A DNA stretch of 6,446 nt from Prevotellaceae bacterium. Its GTDB lineage: Bacteria; Bacteroidota; Bacteroidia; Bacteroidales; UBA932. The stretch lies in assembly GCA_031268055.1 (NCBI GenBank), contig JAIRXY010000110.1, positions 1-6,446 of the forward strand, given 5' to 3'. Below, piece after piece: positions 1 to 4,520 of this stretch. The notes beneath the pieces are model-generated. The model saw only the letters and a list, made by a program, of their open reading frames with translations, was not told the origin of the DNA and searched no databases. Position numbers and translations under genes: made by a program. The number at the start of each line of letters is the position of its first letter. Positions within the stretch are counted from its first letter, which is position 1.

Positions 1-95
1 TTTGCGGTAAAAAAAGTGATAAAGTCAGGAGGGTTTAAAACCTGTTAGGGTACAACAGTCTTTTTATCGGACAGTAGCATATAGTACTACCAAAA

Positions 96-134
96 ATTAA
101 AGGATTTTCTTGATTGCCAAGAAAATCCTTTAAT
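96..134 (-). terminator. Intrinsic terminator of the inner lipoprotein gene
   Basis: A perfect inverted repeat has 16-base arms (96-111 and 119-134) around the 7-base spacer GATTGCC. Read on the minus strand, the right-hand arm is followed by a run of five T's (AATTTTTGG), so it has the form of a rho-independent terminator. It lies about 100 bases past the stop codon of the lipoprotein gene at 232-867. A near copy sits behind the paralogous gene (957-991). Confidence 0.75.
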
Positions 135-231
135 CCTAATAAATTATGGTGCAAATAATTACCTAATTCACTATCTTCTTTTTTGCCGACGGCACAGATG
201 CTGATGTGGGCGGAGAAGCGGATGTGGAATT
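96..231 (-). repeat. Conserved 3' untranslated block, copy A
   Basis: This block runs from the stop codon of the inner lipoprotein gene to the end of its hairpin. It matches 956-1088, behind the paralogous gene, at roughly nine bases in ten by eye, with the few differences clustered near 160-170 and 205-215. Similarity stops abruptly at the outer edge of the hairpin (positions 91-96 versus 951-956). The block is more alike between copies than the coding regions, which suggests recent copying or conversion, a functional 3' untranslated RNA, or a dispersed intergenic repeat. Confidence 0.8.
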
Positions 232-867
232 TTAATCTCTTAAATGTAAAATCCATTTTACCACAGCAGGAGTTTGGGTGGTTATTTCTTTCGTTTTTGC
301 TTCAACGTGAGATATAGTATACACCATATTCCATCCCTTTTTCAGCTGCTGATTGTACTTAAACGTAACTTTTTCTCCGTCCTCATTCGTCTCCTCACAG
401 GAGCCTGTAATGCTCACATCTCCGTCCACATAGACAATCTTTCCCGACTCATTTTCAGCTTGTTGATATAACCTGCCTGCTACAGCGCCTGATTTGTATG
501 CGTACAAAGCCGTAGTAGCTATTTTTACATCAGGATTACTCGTCGTCACACCTTGAGGTAATGATATAGCATCAAGGTATTGGGCGTTGAGGCTTGCCGG
601 CAGCTTCAGCGTAAATTTGCCGCTGCCATACGGGACGCTTACAAGTACGTGGGCATCGTTATTGAGAAAAACTTCCAGCGTTACAGTATCAACTTTTCCG
701 CTGTAGCTTTCTCCATTTTCAACAGCAATGTTGATAGCGTTGTTTTGAATCACGCTGCTTTCACTTTTGTTATCTTCGTTTTTGTTTTTGTTTTTGTCGC
801 AGGAGCAAACAGCTGCAGCTGCAAGCAGGCTAACGAGCGCTATTGTAGTAAAAGAATTTCTTTTCAT
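232..867 (-). CDS. Small secreted lipoprotein, unknown family (inner paralogue)
   Basis: This predicted lipoprotein of 211 residues was not matched to a named family. Residues 1-23 form a lipoprotein signal peptide: a basic MKRN start, a hydrophobic core (IALVSLLAAAAV) and Cys21-Ser-Cys23. The VCSC quartet makes Cys23 the likelier lipidated residue. A polar tether follows (residues 24-36, alternating Lys/Asn, then Glu/Asp). The rest looks like a beta-rich exported domain, with a YSGKVDTVTL segment, PYGSGKFTLKLP near residues 79-90, DVSITGS near 150, KKGWN near 177 and an Lys-Trp-rich C-terminus. All of these recur in the paralogue at 1089-1793, from which it is separated by 221 bases on the same strand. 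The start is supported by alignment with the paralogue. No good promoter was found directly upstream, so it may be read through from the outer gene. It probably acts at the cell envelope; the role is unknown. Confidence 0.85.
   Translation of the reverse strand: MKRNSFTTIALVSLLAAAAVCSCDKNKNKNEDNKSESSVIQNNAINIAVENGESYSGKVDTVTLEVFLNNDAHVLVSVPYGSGKFTLKLPASLNAQYLDAISLPQGVTTSNPDVKIATTALYAYKSGAVAGRLYQQAENESGKIVYVDGDVSITGSCEETNEDGEKVTFKYNQQLKKGWNMVYTISHVEAKTKEITTQTPAVVKWILHLRD
778..796 (-). repeat. Hexanucleotide repeat encoding the Lys-Asn tether
   Basis: Three perfect units of GTTTTT on the plus strand (AAAAAC in coding sense) encode alternating Lys-Asn directly after the lipidated Cys-Asp. The unit is a multiple of three, so gain or loss of copies would change tether length without shifting the frame. 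Confidence 0.7.
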
Positions 868-955
868 TGTATTTGATTTATTAGCAATGTTAGTAATGTT
901 GTTTCATTTTCTGTTTCAATAGATTAATCATGTTCACTGTTTCAGCCCGCGGAGC

Positions 956-1088
956 ATTAAGGATTTTCTTGATTGCCAAGAAAATCCTTAAATCCTAATA
1001 AATTATGGTACAAATAATTACCTGATGCGCTATCTTCTTTTTTGCCAACGGCACAGATGCTGATGCGGGCGGAGACGCTGATAGAATT
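956..1088 (-). repeat. Conserved 3' untranslated block, copy B
   Basis: This is the second copy of the block at 96-231, running from the stop codon of the outer lipoprotein gene to the edge of its hairpin. It keeps the stretch around TATCTTCTTTTTTGCC, the CACAGATGCTGATG stretch and the hairpin in the same order and spacing. The sequence beyond 956 (CCCGCGGAGC) does not resemble the flank of copy A. Confidence 0.8.
957..991 (-). terminator. Hairpin after the outer lipoprotein gene (weak terminator)
   Basis: Perfect 14-base arms (957-970 and 978-991) enclose the same GATTGCC spacer as the hairpin at 96-134. On the minus strand it is followed by GCTCCGCGGG rather than a T run, so it lacks the usual release signal. 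It may only attenuate or protect the 3' end, allowing transcription to continue into the inner lipoprotein gene. Confidence 0.5.
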
Positions 1089-1793
1089 TTAATTTCTTAG
1101 ATATAAATACCATTTTGCTTCGGCAGGAATTTGAGTAGTGATTGTTATTTCGTACAAATTTTCTGCTTTAACTTTTCCTTCTTCATACCGCAGGTTCCAT
1201 CCTTTTTTCATATTCACGCTATAGCTGTAGCTATACTTTGCACCTTTTACTTCCTTCCCCGAATCAATGCCTGTATAGGAGCCTGTAATGCTTACATCTC
1301 TGTCCACATACGTCAAGTATACGTCTCTGTCCCAATTTTCTGCCTTGTCCCAATCTTCTACTCCGTAGCGTAAGGCGCCTACTTCGGAGCCAGCTTTGTA
1401 TGCCAGCAAAGACACATTGCTTTCTTGTACCTTAGAGTCGCTTATCGTTAAGCCCTTACGCGCTTCATCGGCATATTCAAAGTGAAAGTCTTTAAGGTAT
1501 TTGGCGTCGACAGATGTCGGCAGCTTCAGCGTAAATTTACCGTTGCCATAGGGAACGCTTACAAGCGCAACACTTCTGTGCAGTTCCTCGGAATAAATTG
1601 TCAGCTTTACAGTATCAACTTTTTCGCTGTAGCGTCCACCGTTTTCAAGGTTGATTTCGATAGCGTTGTTTTGAATAAAGCCGCTTTTACTGTTGTTGTT
1701 GTTGTCTTTGTCTTTGTCTTTGTCGCAGGAGCAAACAGCTGCAACCGCAAGCAGGCTAACGAACGCCATTGTAGTAAAGGAATTATTTTTCAT
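1089..1793 (-). CDS. Small secreted lipoprotein, unknown family (outer paralogue)
   Basis: This lipoprotein of 234 residues is a paralogue of the one at 232-867; I do not recognise the family. An in-frame ATG at 1805 would add four residues (MNNT). The start at 1793 is preferred because MKNNSFTT then aligns with MKRNSFTT of the paralogue. The signal peptide ends in AAVCSC, with the second Cys (residue 23) as the likely lipid anchor. Next come an Asp-Lys repeat (DKDKDKD) and four Asn, which is the tether. The shared core includes FIQNNAIEI, YSEKVDTVKL, VSVPYGNGKFTLKLP, YVDRDVSITGS, MKKGWN and a Trp-containing C-terminus ending LYLRN. It is longer than its paralogue, mainly through a segment in the middle rich in Glu, Asp, Trp and Tyr (EDWDKAENWDRD). 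A promoter lies 47 bases upstream of the start. It probably faces the periplasm or the cell surface; substrate or partner unknown. Confidence 0.85.
   Translation of the reverse strand: MKNNSFTTMAFVSLLAVAAVCSCDKDKDKDNNNNSKSGFIQNNAIEINLENGGRYSEKVDTVKLTIYSEELHRSVALVSVPYGNGKFTLKLPTSVDAKYLKDFHFEYADEARKGLTISDSKVQESNVSLLAYKAGSEVGALRYGVEDWDKAENWDRDVYLTYVDRDVSITGSYTGIDSGKEVKGAKYSYSYSVNMKKGWNLRYEEGKVKAENLYEITITTQIPAEAKWYLYLRN
1692..1722 (-). repeat. Simple repeats encoding the Asp-Lys and Asn tether
   Basis: Four GTT units (1692-1703) are followed by three GTCTTT units (1704-1721). In coding sense these give Asp-Lys repeats followed by four Asn, immediately after the lipid-anchor Cys. The repeat occupies the same place as the GTTTTT repeat of the paralogue but has a different unit. 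Confidence 0.7.
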
Positions 1794-1839
1794 TGTATTG
1801 TTCATATAATATAAATGATAGTTAATAATAAATTCACGG

Positions 1840-1873
1840 CAAATCTATACGTATTTTAGAGAGAATAGACAAA
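1840..1873 (-). promoter_or_regulatory. Bacteroidetes-type promoter for the lipoprotein pair
   Basis: On the minus strand TAGATTTG (1840-1847) matches the Bacteroidetes -7 consensus TAnnTTTG exactly. A TTTG (1870-1873) lies 22 bases upstream of it, slightly more than the usual 19-21. Transcription would start near 1834, giving a leader of about 40 bases before the ATG at 1793. Confidence 0.5.
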
Positions 1874-1905
1874 AGAAGTAATAATTTTTCTGTAATAGTA
1901 TGATT

Positions 1906-1934
1906 TTTGCAACATATTAAAAGTTATATATTTG
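1906..1934 (+). promoter_or_regulatory. Plus-strand promoter-like sequence, no gene downstream
   Basis: TATATTTG (1927-1934) matches the Bacteroidetes -7 consensus, with TTTG (1906-1909) 17 bases upstream, a little short of the usual spacing. It points into a 600-base stretch with no plausible protein gene, which is why it is tied to the candidate RNA at 1940-2076. Confidence 0.4.
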
Positions 1935-1939
1935 CATCA

Positions 1940-2076
1940 CTTTTTGATGTGGGGGTAGCTATTGCCTGATAAAAGTTGGCTAAGAAATGTAAAATAAATA
2001 GCCGGTGATGGTTGCTACTTCGTTAAATATTTGTTCCGTAGGGCGTGAGCGTAAAAAGTTGAAGTAATGTTTTTTT
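1940..2076 (+). ncRNA. Candidate structured small RNA
   Basis: No known RNA family was recognised. The segment starts a few bases after a TATATTTG box and ends in seven T's (2070-2076). Three nested or adjacent helices can be drawn: GTAGC/GCTAC (1955-1959 with 2014-2018); ATTGCC/GGTGAT (1961-1966 with 2004-2009, two G-U pairs); and GGCTA/TAGCC (1978-1982 with 1999-2003), the last two stacking directly. TACTTC/GAAGTA (2016-2021 with 2061-2066) could close a final stem just before the T run, though it shares three bases with the first helix. All three forward frames are short and broken by stops. Boundaries are inferred and pairing was drawn by hand, so this is a hypothesis. Confidence 0.27.
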
Positions 2077-2151
2077 ATCTACGTTCTTTAAAATTTATAA
2101 CCTCCTTATCGTCACTACCTGCGCGCAGCCACCACCCGGCAGGATACCCAA

Positions 2152-2226
2152 GCGGGTGCATTTCAAATTAGCGCATAGCTGCAAGCCCGCAGATGGCATA
2201 GCTGCGCTACCTTGAAATGCATCCGC
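2152..2226. repeat. Long imperfect inverted repeat
   Basis: Outer arms of 15 bases (2152-2166 with 2212-2226) pair with one G-U. A 2x2 internal mismatch follows, then a 7-base helix TAGCGCA/TGCGCTA (2169-2175 with 2203-2209), with a possible small CTGC/GCAG stem inside (2179-2182 with 2189-2192). It is GC-rich within an AT-rich spacer and does not look coding. It could be a dispersed intergenic repeat, a small non-autonomous element, or a structured RNA. Confidence 0.6.
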
Positions 2227-2229
2227 CCA

Positions 2230-2372
2230 AATTTGCACTTTGCAAATTAAAATATTCTCCGTAAATTGCCTACCTAAAATTAGCTGTCGGCTATGGGGTG
2301 CACTTCCGGCAGCCGCTTTGTAGCGGTAGAGGCGTTGCGGCAACGCCCCTGCAGAGGTTTTTGGCGCGCCAA
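2230..2372. repeat. Cluster of four short palindromes
   Basis: Four further perfect dyads follow the long inverted repeat. They are AATTTGCA/TGCAAATT around CTT (2230-2248), CCGCT/AGCGG around TTGT (2313-2326), GGCGTTG/CAACGCC around CGG (2331-2347), and the uninterrupted 12-base palindrome TTGGCGCGCCAA (2361-2372). The minus-strand reading frames here are low-complexity translations of these palindromes and do not look like a protein. No gene is seen between 2077 and 2547. Confidence 0.55.
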
Positions 2373-2476
2373 CGTGAGGAGCGCCCAGCTGCTTTAACAT
2401 CCCAATTTTTATGTAAAATAAAAACAAAAGAAATTTTTAGATTGTTAGGATGCTTGCAAAAATACAAGTAAAATAT

Positions 2477-2512
2477 TAATTTTGTGTCCAAATTTGGTTG
2501 ACGATATCTTTG
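2477..2512 (+). promoter_or_regulatory. Promoter of mutA (two overlapping candidates)
   Basis: TATCTTTG (2505-2512) matches the -7 consensus exactly, and TTTG (2481-2484) lies 20 bases upstream, the usual spacing for the Bacteroidetes primary sigma factor. The leader would be about 30 bases to the ATG at 2548. A second exact -7 match, TAATTTTG (2477-2484), overlaps the first promoter's -33 element but lacks a clear upstream TTTG of its own. Confidence 0.6.
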
Positions 2513-2547
2513 AATTTGTTGAATCTAAAATCTAAGTATACACAATT

Positions 2548-4425
2548 ATGTCAGACAAAAAGCTGTTTGCCGAATTTCCGCCGGTTTCGACCGAGCAGTG
2601 GGAGGAGGTGATAACCAAAGACCTGAAAGGCGCCGACTACGACAAGAGGCTGGTTTGGAAAACTGCCGACGGCATCGCGGTGCGCCCCTACTACCGCGCC
2701 GACGACCTGAAGCGCGTGAAGCATGTTGGCGCAGACGCGGGTACATTCCCGTACGTGCGCGGCGCCAAAAACAACAACTGCTGGCTGGTGCGGCAAACCT
2801 ACTGCGCCTGCACCGACAAGCAAAAAGCCAACGCACAAGCCCTCGAAGGACTCATGAAAGGAGTAGATTCGCTGGGCTTTTGCTTTGAAGGCAGGCTCGA
2901 GGAGGCCGACTTGGATACCCTGCTCAGGGGTATTTACCTCGACGCGGTGGAGGTAAACTTTGTGGGCTGCACCTGTAGCGGAGCAGGGCTTACCCAAAAG
3001 CTGGTGGCCTACGCCAAAAAAACCGGCGCTAAGCTCGACGACGTAGCCGCCTCCATAGACGCTGACCCGCTGCGCGAAATGACCACCAAGGGCGCCCTTG
3101 CCGACGACGCTTTTGACCAGCTGAAAGCCGCCATCCTCGCCGCCGCAGAGCTAAAGCGCCTGCGCAACGTGGGCGTATCGGGGGCGGTTGTGCACAACGC
3201 CGGAGCCACCGCCGTGCAGGAGTTGGCATTTGCGCTGAGCATGGGCAACGAATACCTCGCCCAGCTCACCGACCGCGGCCTCGCGGTGGACGATGTAGCC
3301 CGCCGCCTGAAGTTTACCTTTGCCGTGGGCGCCAGCTACTTTATCGAAATCGCCAAGGTGCGCGCCGCCCGCATGTTGTGGGCAAACGTGGTGAACGCCT
3401 ACAAGCCCCAAAAAGGCTGCTCGGAGCGCATGAAAATTCACGCCGTTACCAGCGCGTGGAACCAAACGGCCTACGACGCCTACGTGAACTTGCTGCGCGG
3501 CACGACCGAGGCCATGAGCGCTGCCATTGCCGGCGTTGACTCGCTGGAGGTGCTCCGCTTTGATAAATCGTTCAAGGAGCCGAGCGAGTTTGCCAACCGC
3601 GTTGCCCGCAACACGCAAATTTTGCTCAAGGAGGAGGCGCACTTTGACCATGTGGTTGACCCTGCCGCCGGATCGTACTACATCGAAACGCTGACGCAAA
3701 GCATTGCAGAGGAAGCGTGGAAGCTCTTCAAGCTGGTGGAGGAAAAGGGCGGATACATTGCCGCGTTCAGGGCCGGCTTTATTCAGGAGCAAGTAAAGGC
3801 GTCGGCGCAAAAGCACGACAGCAACATTGCTACCCGCCGCGAAATCCTGCTGGGCACCAACCAGTACCCCAACTTCGGCGAGGCGCTTGGCGACGACGTG
3901 CGCACCGCTCTTACGGCAAAGGCAGAAAAAGCCGCCGCATGTCCCCACAGCTGCAACGGCAGCAGGCCAGCGCAGGTGGGCGAGCCGCTGAAGCCCTACC
4001 GCGGAGCGGAGGCTTTTGAGGCGCTGCGCATCAAGACCGAGAGCAGCGGCAGGCAGCCGCAGGTGTTCATGCTCACGTTTGGCAACTTAGCCATGTGCCG
4101 CGCGCGAGCGCAGTTTGCCGGCAACTTCTTTGCCGTGGCGGGATTCAAGGTTACGGACAACAACCGCTTTGCCAACGTGGACGAGGGCGTAAAGGCAGCC
4201 CTTGCCGCCAAAGCCGACATCGTGGTGGCCTGCTCCTCGGACGACGAGTACGCAGAGGGCGTGCCCGCCATTGCCGAAAAGCTGGGCAGCAGCGCTATTC
4301 TGGTGGTTGCCGGAGACCCCGCCTGCAAGGAAGAGTTGCAGGGAAAAGGCATATCGCACTTTATCAGCGTAAAGAGCAACGTGCTCGAAGCGCTAAAGGG
4401 CTACCAGAAAGAGCTGGGGATATAG
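2548..4425 (+). CDS. mutA: Methylmalonyl-CoA mutase, small (beta) subunit
   Basis: This is the small subunit of the adenosylcobalamin-dependent mutase that interconverts succinyl-CoA and (R)-methylmalonyl-CoA in the cytoplasm. In Bacteroidetes that step feeds propionate formation. The 625 residues match the usual subunit length. Residues 1 to about 440 form the TIM-barrel half, with the opening FAEFPPVSTEQWEEVITKDLKG, the mutase signature around FDHVVDPAAGSYYIETLT (366-383) and GTNQYPN (436-442). Residues 505-625 form a cobalamin-binding-like fold. The DxHxxG cobalt-ligand motif of catalytic subunits is absent: the equivalent region reads FGNLAMCRARAQF (511-523). That marks the non-catalytic subunit, which must pair with MutB. 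The start has a promoter about 35 bases upstream and no competing ATG. MutB, the usual next gene, is not present downstream within this window. No convincing terminator follows. The gene is clearly more GC-rich than its surroundings. Confidence 0.96.
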   Translation: MSDKKLFAEFPPVSTEQWEEVITKDLKGADYDKRLVWKTADGIAVRPYYRADDLKRVKHVGADAGTFPYVRGAKNNNCWLVRQTYCACTDKQKANAQALEGLMKGVDSLGFCFEGRLEEADLDTLLRGIYLDAVEVNFVGCTCSGAGLTQKLVAYAKKTGAKLDDVAASIDADPLREMTTKGALADDAFDQLKAAILAAAELKRLRNVGVSGAVVHNAGATAVQELAFALSMGNEYLAQLTDRGLAVDDVARRLKFTFAVGASYFIEIAKVRAARMLWANVVNAYKPQKGCSERMKIHAVTSAWNQTAYDAYVNLLRGTTEAMSAAIAGVDSLEVLRFDKSFKEPSEFANRVARNTQILLKEEAHFDHVVDPAAGSYYIETLTQSIAEEAWKLFKLVEEKGGYIAAFRAGFIQEQVKASAQKHDSNIATRREILLGTNQYPNFGEALGDDVRTALTAKAEKAAACPHSCNGSRPAQVGEPLKPYRGAEAFEALRIKTESSGRQPQVFMLTFGNLAMCRARAQFAGNFFAVAGFKVTDNNRFANVDEGVKAALAAKADIVVACSSDDEYAEGVPAIAEKLGSSAILVVAGDPACKEELQGKGISHFISVKSNVLEALKGYQKELGI

Positions 4426-4454
4426 CTGCAAGCGCCTTAAGTTAAGATAAAAAA

Positions 4455-4489
4455 CGGCTTGGGCCGGAGAAAAGCGCAGGCAATGCGCT
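4455..4489 (+). other. Two small hairpins between mutA and the ATPase gene
   Basis: CGGC/GCCG around TTGG (4455-4466) and AGCGCA/TGCGCT around GGCAA (4473-4489) lie in the 95-base gap. Neither is followed by a T run, and no TAnnTTTG box is visible in the gap. Read-through from mutA into the ATPase gene is therefore possible. Confidence 0.35.
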
Positions 4490-4520
4490 CGCTCTGTACG
4501 GCTACGCCAATGACGCTGCT

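Noticed and set aside
35..256. Minus-strand frame of 73 codons overlapping the end of the inner lipoprotein gene (ISICAVGKKEDS...KDFLGNQENP).
   Set aside because: The same peptide-like stretch can be read in the second block at 956-1088, but there it has an in-frame stop just upstream, no Met, and a stop in the hairpin. It is the translation of a conserved untranslated block.
1935..2076. tRNA or tRNA-like gene after the TATATTTG promoter.
   Set aside because: There is no T-loop consensus at the right place and no 7-base acceptor stem; the helices that can be drawn do not form a cloverleaf.
2095..2491. Two overlapping minus-strand frames (110 and 66 codons) upstream of mutA.
   Set aside because: They are translations of the palindrome cluster, with no protein-like pattern, no promoter on that strand and heavy mutual overlap.
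3151..3948. Long minus-strand frame of 265 codons inside mutA.
   Set aside because: GC-rich coding sequence commonly leaves an open antisense frame; the plus strand carries the unmistakable mutase signatures throughout this region.
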